Positions 46,610 through 56,459 are shown, counted from the first letter of the stretch. The stretch: 64,000 bases of DNA from Bacillus solimangrovi (GCF_001742425.1 NZ_MJEH01000033.1:62001-126000); one strand, 5' to 3'. Numbers and translations are program-made. The notes: generated by a model not told the origin, from the letters alone.

Positions 46610-47308
46610 TTGCAAGGTTCTATAATTATATCTTTCTGGGAAAAGGTATTTCATCTGTTAAGATATATTTCTGTGTTTGAATATGTTAGGATGATTCCGG
46701 GTTTAAGGGGGTCACATCTTTTTGTTGAAATATGGGTAATGTTCAATTTAATTGCATCATTAAGTTCAATGATCATTACTAAATCAATGGAAGTTCCATT
46801 ATGGATTGCCTTTACAATATTATTATATAGTTTTATTCGTATATTAGAAATAACCGTATATCAAGTTAATGTTCTATTGTTTGACCCGTATCAAAATGCA
46901 GGATATTCGGTAAGAAGTTATCGAAGATTAGTCATTTTACTATTACATAACTATGTTGAGGTTATCTTTTGGTTCGCTACATCCTATATGATTATGTCTG
47001 AACATTTAAATATTCTCATTTCAAAAGGCACAATAACAGATACGTTATTGTTTAGTTTCCTAACAATGGTTACGTTTGGTGCTAACAGCATGTCAAGTAT
47101 ACAGCATATAGGACATTTAATTATTTTTGTACAGGCGGTTATAGGTCTGTTCATGACAATTATTACATTAGCTCGTTTTATCGGATTATTACCAAGACCA
47201 GCTTCTCAAGATGAGAAAGAAAATTATGGAGAAAGCTTAGAAAAAGAAATACAGCAGTTAAAGGAAGAAATAAGAATAATGAGAGAACAAATTACACGCA
47301 AAAAATAG
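46610..47308 (+). CDS. Potassium-channel-like membrane protein with degenerate selectivity filter
   Basis: This 232-residue protein starts at TTG 46610 behind AAGGGGG. Hydrophobic helices lie at about 38-60, 63-85 and 107-128. They are followed by a TM-pore-TM-like segment: pore helix DTLLFSFLTMVTFG (about 143-157) and a last helix LIIFVQAVIGLFMTIITLAR (about 166-188). The order and spacing match the two-TM potassium channel (ion_trans_2) fold, where the filter would read T(V/T)GYGD; here it reads VTFGANSM. A charged coiled coil (EKEIQQLKEEIRIMREQIT) ends the protein and could tetramerise it. It lies alone between the hag terminator and a small unknown gene. Channel-fold call by eye; ion selectivity unknown. 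Confidence 0.55.
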   Translation: MQGSIIISFWEKVFHLLRYISVFEYVRMIPGLRGSHLFVEIWVMFNLIASLSSMIITKSMEVPLWIAFTILLYSFIRILEITVYQVNVLLFDPYQNAGYSVRSYRRLVILLLHNYVEVIFWFATSYMIMSEHLNILISKGTITDTLLFSFLTMVTFGANSMSSIQHIGHLIIFVQAVIGLFMTIITLARFIGLLPRPASQDEKENYGESLEKEIQQLKEEIRIMREQITRKK

Positions 47309-47364
47309 TCAGTATGATTGTACAGTTAATATCATCACTAATAAATGAGTCGGGGAGTATTCAT

Positions 47365-47721
47365 ATGGAGAAGAATATAAAAGTAATGAATAAAATTACA
47401 GAATTATTAGAGACATGCGAAATTGGCTTAAAGCATATACAGCATCAATATCAACAAATGCGCTATGAAGAATCGATGATGTTGTTTCATGATGTGATTC
47501 ATGCATTTGCAACGATCGAAAATTCATACAATAATTTAAATGTTAAAGAAGAGATTAAAAGTTCTAATGAATTGCGGAAAGCATTTGATCTAATTGTGAA
47601 CTTCTATGAAGAAAACGATTACGCACAACTACAGCAAGTGATGCAATTTACATTATTGCCTTCGTTCAAAAGGTGGAGAGCAGAACTTGAAGATAATCTA
47701 ACACAACTGCTAATGAATTAA
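47365..47721 (+). CDS. Unrecognised small helical protein in the flagellar locus
   Basis: ATG 47365 lies 7 bases after GGGGAG and gives 118 residues; the ATG at 47314 is possible but has no good ribosome binding site. The sequence is all-helical, with no Cys or signal peptide, and has aromatic and charged heptads (KHIQHQYQQMRYEESMMLFH, NSYNNLNVKEEIKSSNELRK). The size and helix pattern recall FliS/FliT-type chaperones, but I see no family motif. It lies between the channel-like gene and flaG. Confidence 0.7.
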   Translation: MEKNIKVMNKITELLETCEIGLKHIQHQYQQMRYEESMMLFHDVIHAFATIENSYNNLNVKEEIKSSNELRKAFDLIVNFYEENDYAQLQQVMQFTLLPSFKRWRAELEDNLTQLLMN

Positions 47722-47803
47722 AATAAGAATGATAAAGATATTGTGAAAATAACTTTAGTAGCGTTTATATTTTGAAGGATTATTAGATATTTTTGTATTA
47801 TAT

Positions 47804-47830
47804 CAAAATTTTAAAGAGAAATGCCGATAT
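47804..47830 (+). promoter_or_regulatory. Sigma-D promoter of flaG
   Basis: CAAA, 15 bases, then a perfect GCCGATAT (47823-47830). It lies 34 bases before the flaG start, which also shows that the upstream in-frame ATG at 47793 is not used. Confidence 0.75.
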
Positions 47831-47864
47831 ATTAAATATACAAATATATCAAAAGGTGGTGTTT

Positions 47865-48224
47865 ATGGTGGTTATCAGCACGGCTGTTGATGTTAGTAGT
47901 AATACACGTACATTTCAAGGAAATGATTTAAAGTTTATGGATACACAAACAGAGCAAGTAGAAGATAAACAAAAAATGAACAATGAAGTAGAAAACTCAT
48001 CACCAGAAAAAGAACATACCCATCAAAAAAATGAATTGATTTCATTTGATACGAAGTACACGTATTTAAAATATCGCCATCATGAAGAAACAAATGAGTA
48101 TTTCGTTCAAATCGTTGATCAAAGTTCTGATGAAGTGCTAAGTGAAATTCCAAGAGAACAATACTTAGATATTTTAGGTGGAATTTTGAAATATTTTGGA
48201 ACAATCGTTGACCAAAAAATATAA
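47865..48224 (+). CDS. flaG: FlaG-family protein (YvyC)
   Basis: ATG 47865 behind AGGTGG gives 119 residues. The C-terminal FlaG domain has FDTKYTYLKYRHHEETNEYF then VQIVDQSSDEVLSEIPREQY and LDILGG. The N-terminal third is polar and probably disordered. FlaG proteins affect filament length and are encoded before fliD in many bacteria, as here. Confidence 0.9.
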   Translation: MVVISTAVDVSSNTRTFQGNDLKFMDTQTEQVEDKQKMNNEVENSSPEKEHTHQKNELISFDTKYTYLKYRHHEETNEYFVQIVDQSSDEVLSEIPREQYLDILGGILKYFGTIVDQKI

Positions 48225-48245
48225 GAGCAGAAATGCTCTTTTTTT
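48223..48245 (+). terminator. Rho-independent terminator after flaG
   Basis: AAGAGCA and TGCTCTT form a stem capped by a GAAA tetraloop, followed by a T-run. It overlaps the last bases of the flaG stop codon. Confidence 0.8.
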
Positions 48246-48249
48246 GTGC

Positions 48250-48277
48250 TAAAGCTTCAGTTTGTAACAACCGATAT
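48250..48277 (+). promoter_or_regulatory. Sigma-D promoter of fliD-fliS-fliT
   Basis: TAAA (48250-48253), 16 bases, then ACCGATAT (48270-48277), about 38 bases before the fliD start. Confidence 0.75.
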
Positions 48278-48315
48278 TATGAGTAATGGATGAAGAATGA
48301 AAGAGGGGGAGCATA

Positions 48316-50220
48316 ATGAATAACATACGATTTTCAGGAATTGCGAGTGGCTTGGATACGGATAGTATTGTTAAACAGCTAATGGACGTGGAACGGCTAC
48401 CATTAATACGTTATGAGCAAGAAAAGCAAACATTAGAATGGAAACGTGATGACTATCGAGAGATTAATAAAGCGCTTTTCGAATTCGATGATTATCTTTT
48501 TAAGAATATGGCGTTGGAGAGAGATTTTCTCAAGTCGAAAGTAACGAGTTCAAACGATAGCTTAGTTGGTGTGAAAGCAGTTGGTCCTACATCAAATGCA
48601 AATATGACATTTGATAAAGTCCATAATCTAGCTACGGCAACTAGATGGACAGCACCTGAAACCGTAAGTTATGTAAGTGGTACGGCAAGAACGATATCAT
48701 TTGATTATAAGAAACCAGGTGAAACGTCATTTTCAACTGTAGACATTGAGGTAAAAGAGACAGATACATTTCAAGATGTTATGAGGAATCTCAATCAATC
48801 TTCATTAGGAATTTCTTTTTATCATGATGAGTTCACTGACCAAGTCGTCGTATCATCAAAAGATACGGGATCAGGTGCTCAGTTAATGATAAATGATACC
48901 GAAACAGCGGATTTTATGAAAGAACTTGGTTTTTCTATGGCGACTAGTGGGAAGGAATTGGGTTATAATGGGGAAGATGCAGCGACAGTTTTTACAGCCA
49001 AACAGCAAGCAGTTGAACCTTTTAAGATAGAATCCAATTCACTATCATTCGAAATAACTGCTGAAGATGGGACAGTAACGACTAAGACAGTTAATATTAA
49101 TGAAACAGAAGAATTGGATAGTGTAATAAAGGATCTTAATGATGCATCCCTCGGTTTTTCAGTCAATTTATCTAAGGATAATAAAGTTGAATTCATTGTC
49201 GATGCTAGTAGCGAGATAATGTCTATCGAAGCAACAGATGAATTGACAGCGAGTGTTTTAGATCAATTAGGTTTTGTTGGTGCTCGTTCAGGAACAGACA
49301 TAGGAGAAGTGGGATCTACAAGAGAGAATGTCTTTATTAATGACAATATTAAGTCGAATGGTGAGAATGCAAGACTCATTATTAACGGTATAGAGACAGA
49401 AAAAGCATCAAATAATTTTCAGATTGATGGAATAGAGTATACGCTTAAATCAGAGTTTAGCTCTGGGCAGGCTATAACAGTTGATGCGAAGACAGATGTT
49501 GATGCAATGTTTGACAAGATAATCGAGTTTATGGATAAATACAATCAGCTGATCGATAAGATGCAAGGGAAAGTAGAGGAAGAACTTTATCGAGACTATA
49601 AGCCGTTAACTGATGAAGAACGTGAATCCTTATCAGAAAAGCAAATTGAGCAGTGGGAGGAAAAGTCGAAAAGTGGTCTATTAAGGAATGATTCTATTTT
49701 ATCAAATACGTTAAATGAGTTGCGAGCCGCTACGTATCAACCAGTGGATGGATTAGGTAATTTACTTGACAATCTTACCGCGATTGGAATTGTTACATCG
49801 AAAGACTATCTTGAAGGTGGAAAGTTGTTGCTAGACCCAGAAATTCGTGGTGAAGAACGCTTAACGGGAGAAGAGCGACTAAGGAAGGCGCTTGAAGAAA
49901 ACCCAAATGCAGTGTTTGACTTGTTTAATAAAAATGGTGACGCTACTGCGGAAAAAGGTATTGTTGATAGAATGAGAGATACTCTCAAAAGTGCCCAATC
50001 AAAAATTACTGAACGAGCGGGAAAGGATTCAAGTGTATTGGATCAATATACAATTGGAAAAGAATTAACTCGTTTAGAAGAAGATATCTATGATTTTGAA
50101 GAGAAATTAATAAGAATCGAAGATCGTTATTGGCGAGAATTCACTGCCATGGAAAAGGCGATGCAACAATATAACTCACAAGCTGACTATTTAGTCCAAA
50201 GCTTAACCCAACAGTCTTAA
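48316..50220 (+). CDS. fliD: Flagellar filament cap protein FliD
   Basis: This 634-residue cap protein (HAP2) folds flagellin at the filament tip. N-terminal motif: IRFSGIASGLDTDSIVKQLM, then DVERLPLIRYEQEKQTLEWK. C-terminal motif: GKELTRLEEDIYDFEEKLIR, then YWREFTAMEKAMQQYNSQAD. Two similar flagellin-hook-IN-like segments sit in the middle (about residues 120-210 and 225-320, each with a DLN..SLGFSV or NLNQSSLGISF pattern). It is longer than B. subtilis FliD (about 498), consistent with capping larger flagellins. Confidence 0.95.
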   Translation: MNNIRFSGIASGLDTDSIVKQLMDVERLPLIRYEQEKQTLEWKRDDYREINKALFEFDDYLFKNMALERDFLKSKVTSSNDSLVGVKAVGPTSNANMTFDKVHNLATATRWTAPETVSYVSGTARTISFDYKKPGETSFSTVDIEVKETDTFQDVMRNLNQSSLGISFYHDEFTDQVVVSSKDTGSGAQLMINDTETADFMKELGFSMATSGKELGYNGEDAATVFTAKQQAVEPFKIESNSLSFEITAEDGTVTTKTVNINETEELDSVIKDLNDASLGFSVNLSKDNKVEFIVDASSEIMSIEATDELTASVLDQLGFVGARSGTDIGEVGSTRENVFINDNIKSNGENARLIINGIETEKASNNFQIDGIEYTLKSEFSSGQAITVDAKTDVDAMFDKIIEFMDKYNQLIDKMQGKVEEELYRDYKPLTDEERESLSEKQIEQWEEKSKSGLLRNDSILSNTLNELRAATYQPVDGLGNLLDNLTAIGIVTSKDYLEGGKLLLDPEIRGEERLTGEERLRKALEENPNAVFDLFNKNGDATAEKGIVDRMRDTLKSAQSKITERAGKDSSVLDQYTIGKELTRLEEDIYDFEEKLIRIEDRYWREFTAMEKAMQQYNSQADYLVQSLTQQS

Positions 50221-50233
50221 AGGGGGAAAGATT

Positions 50234-50635
50234 GTGAACAATGCGTATCAAAAGTATAAGCAAAATTCAATTGAAACTGCTTCTTCTGAAGAACTAACAC
50301 TAATGCTTTATCAAGGGTGCATTAAGTTTATTAAACTCGCAAAGAGAGCAATCGAAGAAAATAATATTTTAGACCGAAATACGAACCTTATAAAAGCACA
50401 AAATATCGTTCAAGAATTAATGATTTCAATGGATCCGAAGTATCCGATTACAGAAACAATTATGCCGATGTATGATTACATGTATAGAAGATTGATGGAA
50501 GCGAATGCGAAGAACGACATCGAAATCTTAAATGAAGTTGAAGGTTATGCAGTGGAGTTTCGCGATACGTGGAAACAGGTGATGCAGATTAATCGTGGAC
50601 AGCAAGCACAGCTTCAACAAAGTGGTAAAGCATAA
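50234..50635 (+). CDS. fliS: Flagellin chaperone FliS
   Basis: This 133-residue protein starts at GTG behind AAGGGGG. FliS motifs: AYQKYKQNSIETASSEELTL, MLYQGCIKFIKLAKRAIEEN, LDRNTNLIKAQNIVQELMIS and the C-terminal VEGYAVEFRDTWKQVMQ. It is the syntenic copy, clearly different from the cassette copy at 31.6 kb. Its stop overlaps the fliT start by one base. Confidence 0.95.
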   Translation: MNNAYQKYKQNSIETASSEELTLMLYQGCIKFIKLAKRAIEENNILDRNTNLIKAQNIVQELMISMDPKYPITETIMPMYDYMYRRLMEANAKNDIEILNEVEGYAVEFRDTWKQVMQINRGQQAQLQQSGKA

Positions 50636-50988
50636 TGCATAGTATACAGCAGCTCTATGATCTAACATGTTCGTTGCAAGTGCTGCTTGAGGAAGGTCTG
50701 CCGGAAGGTGAACAGAGGTTAAGGTACATAAGAAAAATAAACGATATTTTGTATCGACGTGATCAGCTTCTTAAGGATATTCCAGCTGAGATGACCGTGG
50801 AACAAAAAGATCTGTTAAAAAAAATTGTTGATCTCAATGAAAGCCTGAAACCTCTTTTTGTGAGATATCATAAGATTGTTGAACATGATTTAAAAAAGTT
50901 TAAAAAAAGCCAAAAGACCGCGAAACGATATCAAAACCCGTATGAAAATCCGTTGATTGATGGAATTTACTTAGATAAAAAACGTTAA
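50635..50988 (+). CDS. fliT: FliT-family flagellar chaperone
   Basis: This 117-residue charged helical protein follows fliS (TAATG overlap), in the position of B. subtilis fliT (yvzA/yviX region). FliT usually binds FliD. The N-terminus IQQLYDLTCSLQVLLEEGLP and the basic C-terminal tail are visible; identity rests mainly on position. Confidence 0.8.
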   Translation: MHSIQQLYDLTCSLQVLLEEGLPEGEQRLRYIRKINDILYRRDQLLKDIPAEMTVEQKDLLKKIVDLNESLKPLFVRYHKIVEHDLKKFKKSQKTAKRYQNPYENPLIDGIYLDKKR

Positions 50989-50989
50989 T

Positions 50990-51030
50990 AATAGCCCTTT
51001 AAACTAACTATAGTTTTGGGGCTATTTTTT
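50990..51030 (+). terminator. Rho-independent terminator after fliT
   Basis: AATAGCCC pairs with GGGCTATT and the stem continues through AAACT/AGTTT past a small bulge; six T follow. Confidence 0.85.
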
Positions 51031-51129
51031 CTCACAATTTCGACATACTTTTCTCATGTTTAAGAAGGAATAAGAGGGGGAAGTATTGAATTATATAAGT
51101 GTAAGAAGAAACAAGGAGGGGTAACCATT

Positions 51130-51681
51130 ATGAAATTTAACATCCGTGGCGAAAATATTACAGTGACTCCAGCATTAAGAGAATATATCGAGAAGAAGAT
51201 TGGAAAATTAGTGCGTTATTTCGATACGCCTCCTACATCTGAAGTACATGTCAATATGAGCGTTCATAACGCTGAGCAAGGTGTTGAGGTAACGATTCCA
51301 ATGACACATCTCCTATTACGTGCCGAAGAGAAGCACGTTGATATGTATGCAGCAATCGATTTAGTGATCAATAAATTAGAGAGACAAATTCGCAAGCATA
51401 AAACAAAAATTAATCGTAAGTTCCGTGCTGAAGGTAATGCTCCTAAGTTTGTATTTGCAGAACTTGAGAAAGAAGCAATTCACGATGCAGAACCAGAGGA
51501 CGAATTAGATGTTGTTCGTACGAAACGATTCAACTTGAAACCGATGGATTCTGAAGAAGCGATTCTACAAATGAATATGCTTGGACATAATTTCTTCGTT
51601 TTCACAAATGCTGAAACAGAACGAACAAATGTCGTTTATCGTCGAAATGATGGCAAGTATGGTTTAATCGAGCCAAACTAA
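51130..51681 (+). CDS. hpf: Ribosome hibernation promoting factor, long form
   Basis: This 183-residue protein starts behind AAGGAGGGG. It has the N-terminal S30AE domain (FNIRGENITVTPALREYIEK) and the C-terminal dimerisation domain of long HPF (KPMDSEEAILQMNMLGHNFF, TNVVYRRNDGKYGLIEP). It dimerises 70S ribosomes into inactive 100S particles in stationary phase. In B. subtilis (yvyD) it is under sigma-B and sigma-H; I could not identify those promoters here with confidence. It is followed by a terminator. Confidence 0.95.
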   Translation: MKFNIRGENITVTPALREYIEKKIGKLVRYFDTPPTSEVHVNMSVHNAEQGVEVTIPMTHLLLRAEEKHVDMYAAIDLVINKLERQIRKHKTKINRKFRAEGNAPKFVFAELEKEAIHDAEPEDELDVVRTKRFNLKPMDSEEAILQMNMLGHNFFVFTNAETERTNVVYRRNDGKYGLIEPN

Positions 51682-51694
51682 ATGAATAATAGAG

Positions 51695-51727
51695 GGACGT
51701 GACTCTTAAAACGGGTTGCGTCCTTTT
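51695..51727 (+). terminator. Rho-independent terminator after hpf
   Basis: An 11-bp stem (GGACGTGACTC with GGGTTGCGTCC, several G-U pairs) is followed by TTTT. Confidence 0.7.
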
Positions 51728-51770
51728 AACATAATCATAAAAATATCTATCACTGATTGGAGGTTTTCGA

Positions 51771-51944
51771 ATGGATATTGCGGCAATTTCAATGGCATTG
51801 AGTCAGATGAATGTACAGTCTCAAGTTGACATTTCCATGATGAAGAAGACGATGAATACGGCTGAGCAACAAGGAAATGCGCTAATGGAAATGTTACAAG
51901 CTCCTCATCCAACAGCAGGTCGAAATATTGACATAAAATTATAA
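51771..51944 (+). CDS. yjfB: YjfB-family putative motility protein
   Basis: This is a short gene of 57 residues starting behind TTGGAGG. The protein MDIAAISMALSQMNVQSQVD continues with a Met-rich helix (ISMMKKTMNTAEQQGNALME) and ends near AGRNIDIKL. This is the YjfB-like family labelled putative motility protein; the role is unknown. Flanking terminators make it monocistronic. Confidence 0.88.
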   Translation: MDIAAISMALSQMNVQSQVDISMMKKTMNTAEQQGNALMEMLQAPHPTAGRNIDIKL

Positions 51945-51954
51945 GTAAAAACTT

Positions 51955-51984
51955 GTCATGTTTCATTTGAGGCATGATTTTTTT
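51955..51984 (+). terminator. Rho-independent terminator after yjfB
   Basis: GTCATGTTTC pairs with GAGGCATGAT (10 pairs, three G-U) around loop ATTT, then seven T. Confidence 0.8.
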
Positions 51985-52322
51985 ATCTACATATATTACT
52001 CAATTTAGTTAGTTGAATCTAATGAGCGTCTTTCTCTGAATGGTACATACAAGATACAGGTTAGTGCTTCCATAGTCAGTAAATAACGTTACTAGAATGG
52101 TTGCGAAATAAGTGTTATGATATAGGATAGATTGTAAATTATATACGGGTAAATATTATTGATAACGGTTATATATAGTTTTAGATAGATGTTCTAAGCG
52201 TGTAGGCAATAGTGATAAATGCTTGCTCGAAACTTGAAATGGAAATAGGCCGAATTATTAGGTGGAATAATGAAACTTCGATCTCATTTCCACAGAAATG
52301 AAAGCAGGGGAGCGTTCACGAT
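51985..52322 (+). other. 338-bp leader region upstream of secA
   Basis: No gene seen. It must hold the secA promoter; TATGAT-like -10 candidates occur near 52118, but the -35 match is poor. The secA ribosome binding site is AGGGGAG. The long leader could allow post-transcriptional control, but I found no convincing structure. Confidence 0.4.
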
Positions 52323-54839
52323 ATGATTGGAATATTGAAAAAGGTGTTTGGTGATGGAAATCAGCGTCAACTCGGTCGAATGCAGAAGGTAGTTGACCAA
52401 GTTGAGGCATATAGTTCAGAAATTAAGCAATTATCTGATGATGGGCTACGTGCTAAGACAGAAGAATTTAAGGAGCGTTATACAAACGGAGAATCATTAG
52501 AAGATTTTATGGCTGAAGCATATGCAGTCGTACGCGAGGCTGCTGAACGTGTTCTTAGTATGCGTCCTTACCATGTACAAATCTTAGGTGCTGTTTCACT
52601 TCATGAAGGTAATATCTCGGAGATGAAAACTGGTGAAGGTAAGACATTATCAGCAACGATGCCTGCTTATCTAAATGCTCTAACAGGCAAAGGTGTACAC
52701 ATTATTACAGTCAATGAATATTTGGCTAGTCGTGATAAAGAACAAATGGGCAAGTTATTCGAATTCTTAGGCTTAACGGTCGGTTTGAACTTAAATAGCC
52801 TTTCTCGTGAAGAGAAGCAAGAAGCGTATGGAGCAGATATTACGTATAGTACGAACAATGAATTAGGCTTCGATTACTTACGTGATAACATGGTACTTTA
52901 TAAAGAACATATGGTACAACGCCCGCTTCACTATGCGATCATCGATGAAGTTGACTCGATCTTAATTGATGAAGCACGAACACCACTCATTATTTCAGGT
53001 TCTGCGAAGAAATCTGCGAATCTCTATCATCAAGCTAACGGCTTTGTACGAACTTTACAAAAAGAAACTGATTATACGTATGATGAGAAGACGAAGGGTG
53101 TACTGTTAACAGAGGAAGGGATTAATAAAGCAGAGCGTGGATTCAGAATTGAAAACTTATTTGATATAAAGAACGTTCAGCTTACACACCATATTAACCA
53201 AGCGCTGAAAGCACACGCAAGTATGATTCGAGATGTTGATTATGTCGTACAGGAAGGCGAAGTCGTAATCGTTGACCAATTCACAGGTCGTTTAATGAAG
53301 GGGCGTCGTTATAGTGATGGTCTACATCAAGCGATTGAAGCGAAGGAAGGTCTTGAGATTCAAAATGAAAGTATGACACTTGCAACGGTTACATTCCAGA
53401 ACTATTTCAGAATGTATGAGAAGCTCTCAGGAATGACTGGTACGGCAAAAACGGAAGAAGAGGAATTCCGTAACATTTACAACATGCATGTTTTGGTGAT
53501 TCCGACAAATAGAGAGATTGCTCGTGATGACCGCTCTGATTTGATCTACAAAACGATGGAAGGTAAGTTTAATGCAGTTGCAGCAGATATTGCTGAACGT
53601 CATAAAAACGGACAGCCTGTACTAGTTGGTACAGTGAACATTGAAACGTCAGAGTTGATTTCTCGATTTTTGAAGAAAAGAGGCGTGTTCCATCATGTCC
53701 TAAATGCGAAACAGCATGGTAAGGAAGCCGAGATTATTGAACATGCTGGTGAACAAGGTGCTGTTACAATTGCAACGAATATGGCTGGTCGTGGTACCGA
53801 TATCAAACTAGGTGAAGGTGTAAAAGAGCTCGGTGGTCTCGCCGTTATCGGTACGGAACGTCATGAAAGTCGCCGAATTGATAATCAGCTGCGTGGTCGT
53901 TCTGGTCGTCAAGGTGACCCAGGTGTCTCTCAGTTCTATCTATCAATGGAAGATGAGTTGATGCGTCGCTTCGGTTCTGATAATATGCGTTCGATGATGG
54001 AGCGTCTCGGTATGGAAGATGATCAGCCGATTGAAAGTAAGCTTGTCAGTCGTGCAGTTGAATCAGCTCAAAAACGTGTTGAAGGAAATAACTTTGATGC
54101 TCGTAAAACGCTTTTACAATACGACGATGTACTTCGTCAACAGCGTGATGTGATCTATGACCAACGATTTAATGTTCTTGATAATGCTAACTTGCGTGAA
54201 GTTGTTGAAGGCATGATCAATTCATCTGTTGCACGATTAGTTTCGACACACACTCCTCAAGATAAGGTGGAAGAGGAATGGAACATTGATGCAATCGTTG
54301 AAGGTGTGAACATTAATTTGCTTGACGGACAAGCTTTGAGCAAGGGTGATCTAGCTGGTAAGGTTCCAGAAGAGATGACTGAACTTATAGCTGAACATGT
54401 CAAAGCAAAATATGATGAGAAAGAAGAAGCATACGGTGAAGAACAAATGCGTGAGTTCGAGAAAGTTATCGTACTGCGTGTTGTTGATATGAAGTGGATG
54501 GATCATATCGATGCAATGGATCAATTACGCCAAGGTATCCATCTCCGTGCATACGGACAAAACGATCCACTTCGTGAGTACCAAATGGAAGGCTTCGCTA
54601 TGTTTGAAGCGATGATCGAAACGATTGAGGATGAAGTTGCTCGTTACATTATGAAGGCTGAAATTCGTAACAACCTTCAACGTGAAAAGGTTGCGGAAGG
54701 TCAAGCTGTCAATCCGAAAGGCTCTGATGGTGATCAGAAACGTAAACCAATCGTTAAGAAGAATGTGATTGGTCGTAACGATCTATGTTCATGTGGAAGT
54801 GGGAAGAAGTACAAGAACTGTCATGGGAAAATGGATTAG
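52323..54839 (+). CDS. secA: Preprotein translocase ATPase SecA
   Basis: This 838-residue motor of the Sec pathway moves unfolded preproteins through SecYEG. Visible are Walker A ([11 protein letters not shown]), [12 protein letters not shown], the DEAD variant [43 protein letters not shown] and the C-terminal zinc finger ([20 protein letters not shown]) that binds SecB-type partners or lipid. Length is the usual Bacillus size. prfB follows 136 bases later, as in B. subtilis. Confidence 0.98.
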   Translation: MIGILKKVFGDGNQRQLGRMQKVVDQVEAYSSEIKQLSDDGLRAKTEEFKERYTNGESLEDFMAEAYAVVREAAERVLSMRPYHVQILGAVSLHEGNISEMKTGEGKTLSATMPAYLNALTGKGVHIITVNEYLASRDKEQMGKLFEFLGLTVGLNLNSLSREEKQEAYGADITYSTNNELGFDYLRDNMVLYKEHMVQRPLHYAIIDEVDSILIDEARTPLIISGSAKKSANLYHQANGFVRTLQKETDYTYDEKTKGVLLTEEGINKAERGFRIENLFDIKNVQLTHHINQALKAHASMIRDVDYVVQEGEVVIVDQFTGRLMKGRRYSDGLHQAIEAKEGLEIQNESMTLATVTFQNYFRMYEKLSGMTGTAKTEEEEFRNIYNMHVLVIPTNREIARDDRSDLIYKTMEGKFNAVAADIAERHKNGQPVLVGTVNIETSELISRFLKKRGVFHHVLNAKQHGKEAEIIEHAGEQGAVTIATNMAGRGTDIKLGEGVKELGGLAVIGTERHESRRIDNQLRGRSGRQGDPGVSQFYLSMEDELMRRFGSDNMRSMMERLGMEDDQPIESKLVSRAVESAQKRVEGNNFDARKTLLQYDDVLRQQRDVIYDQRFNVLDNANLREVVEGMINSSVARLVSTHTPQDKVEEEWNIDAIVEGVNINLLDGQALSKGDLAGKVPEEMTELIAEHVKAKYDEKEEAYGEEQMREFEKVIVLRVVDMKWMDHIDAMDQLRQGIHLRAYGQNDPLREYQMEGFAMFEAMIETIEDEVARYIMKAEIRNNLQREKVAEGQAVNPKGSDGDQKRKPIVKKNVIGRNDLCSCGSGKKYKNCHGKMD

Positions 54840-54975
54840 TATACGTTCGAAATCACTATTGATTGTGTAAGAGAATAAGCTAATTATGATGTGGGGAAAG
54901 GTTGAACCTATTTTATCAGCCTTTCTCCTTTACCATGAAGAGAATGAAAGAAGTTTAATTATTGAGGTGAAGGAA

Positions 54976-56080
54976 ATGGAATTAGTAGAAGTAAAGCAAG
55001 AATTAGATAAGATGGTTAAACGATTATCAGACTTTAGGGGGTCTCTTTGACCTCGATACGAAGAATGTTCGTATTGAAGAGCTTGATGAAATAATGTCTG
55101 AGCCATCTTTCTGGGATGATCAAGAAAGTGCTCAAAAAGTAATCAATGAAGCAAATGCATTAAAGGACTTAACAAACGCATTTACAGATTTGAATGAACG
55201 TTATGAAAACCTTGAAGTTTCACATGAATTGATGAAAGAAGAGTTTGATGAAGATATGATGGCTGACATTGAAGAGGAAATTCAAGATCTTCTAAAAGCA
55301 TTCAATCAGTTCGAATTAAACATCTTATTGAGTGAACCATATGATAAAAATAGCGCAATTTTAGAGCTTCATCCTGGTGCAGGTGGAACGGAATCTCAAG
55401 ATTGGGCTTCGATGTTGCTTCGAATGTATACACGCTGGGCTGAGTCGAAAGGTTTCAAAGTTGAAACACTTAACTACTTAGCTGGTGATGAAGCAGGTGT
55501 GAAAAGTGTTACGTTATTAATTAAAGGTCATAATGCGTACGGTTACTTGAAAGCTGAAAAAGGTGTACACCGACTTGTTCGTATTTCACCATTTGACTCT
55601 TCTGGAAGACGTCACACATCATTTGTTTCTTGTGAGATTATGCCAGAATTTGATGGTGACATTGAAATTGATATCCGTACAGAAGATTTAAAGATTGACA
55701 CATATCGCGCAAGTGGGGCTGGTGGACAGCACATTAATACAACGGACTCAGCAGTACGAATTACACACATCCCAACAAATGTTGTTGTACAATGTCAATC
55801 GGAACGCTCGCAAATTAAGAACCGTGATCAAGCGATGAAAATGTTGAAGGCAAAACTTTATCAGAAGAAGATCGAAGAGCAAGAGCAACAGCTTGCCGAA
55901 ATTCGTGGTGAACAAAAAGAAATTGGCTGGGGAAGTCAAATTCGCTCGTATGTGTTCCACCCGTATTCAATGGTGAAAGACCACCGAACAAACGTTGAAA
56001 CTGGTAATACGCAAAGTGTTATGGACGGTGAACTTGACCCATTTATTGATGCATATTTACGTTCAAAAATTAACCATTAA
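54976..56080 (+). CDS. prfB: Peptide chain release factor 2 (programmed +1 frameshift)
   Basis: Translation starts at ATG 54976 behind AGGTGAAGGA and reads 24 codons to an in-frame TGA at 55048. A +1 shift on CTT-T continues at GAC 55049 to the stop at 56080, giving 367 residues, close to the B. subtilis protein. Family motifs are [15 protein letters not shown] (stop-codon recognition SPF) and [18 protein letters not shown] (catalytic GGQ). RF2 reads UGA and UAA; low RF2 pauses ribosomes at its own UGA and favours the shift. This is a functional gene, not a pseudogene. Confidence 0.97.
55036..55051 (+). promoter_or_regulatory. prfB programmed frameshift site
   Basis: AGG GGG TCT CTT TGA C carries the internal Shine-Dalgarno-like AGGGGG, the slippery CTT and the UGA followed by C (a weak stop context). 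Spacing is the standard one for prfB. Confidence 0.96.
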
Positions 56081-56154
56081 GAAATGATGTGAAAAGTGTG
56101 GTAGAAATGGTATTCGCATAATTATTTACCATTAATCGACCGATTACTTTTTTG

Positions 56155-56190
56155 ATTCATCTCCTATCAATGTAGGAGGTGGATTTTTTT
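56155..56190 (+). terminator. Rho-independent terminator after prfB
   Basis: ATTCATCTCCTA pairs with TAGGAGGTGGAT (12 pairs, two G-U) around loop TCAATG, followed by a T-run. The 270 bases from here to the next gene show no further feature I can support. Confidence 0.9.
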
Positions 56191-56459
56191 GTTGTATAGA
56201 TAATGAGATTGAGTAAAAGGTTGTTTTTATGAATGTTTTATCTGATTATGTGAAAACCTATAATGCAGTGCTCGTTCACTATGTTAACGCGTTATTCAGC
56301 TTCCATTTACATGAAAAAAGGCTAATGATATACTGTCGAAGTTGAGCTAATCATGTATCTATCATTGTTTTGCTATCTTCAATTATTTACTACTTAATAG
56401 AGGATATATGCAACGCAATACGTGGTAGATGTGAATAGTGAAGAAATGGGGTACTAAGT

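Noticed and set aside
47793-47864. N-terminal extension of FlaG
   Set aside because: The extension spans the sigma-D -35/-10 region and would not be transcribed from that promoter.
54976-55093. prfB as a broken gene because of the in-frame TGA
   Set aside because: The AGGGGG-TCT-CTT-TGA-C context is the well-known programmed frameshift signal of RF2 genes.
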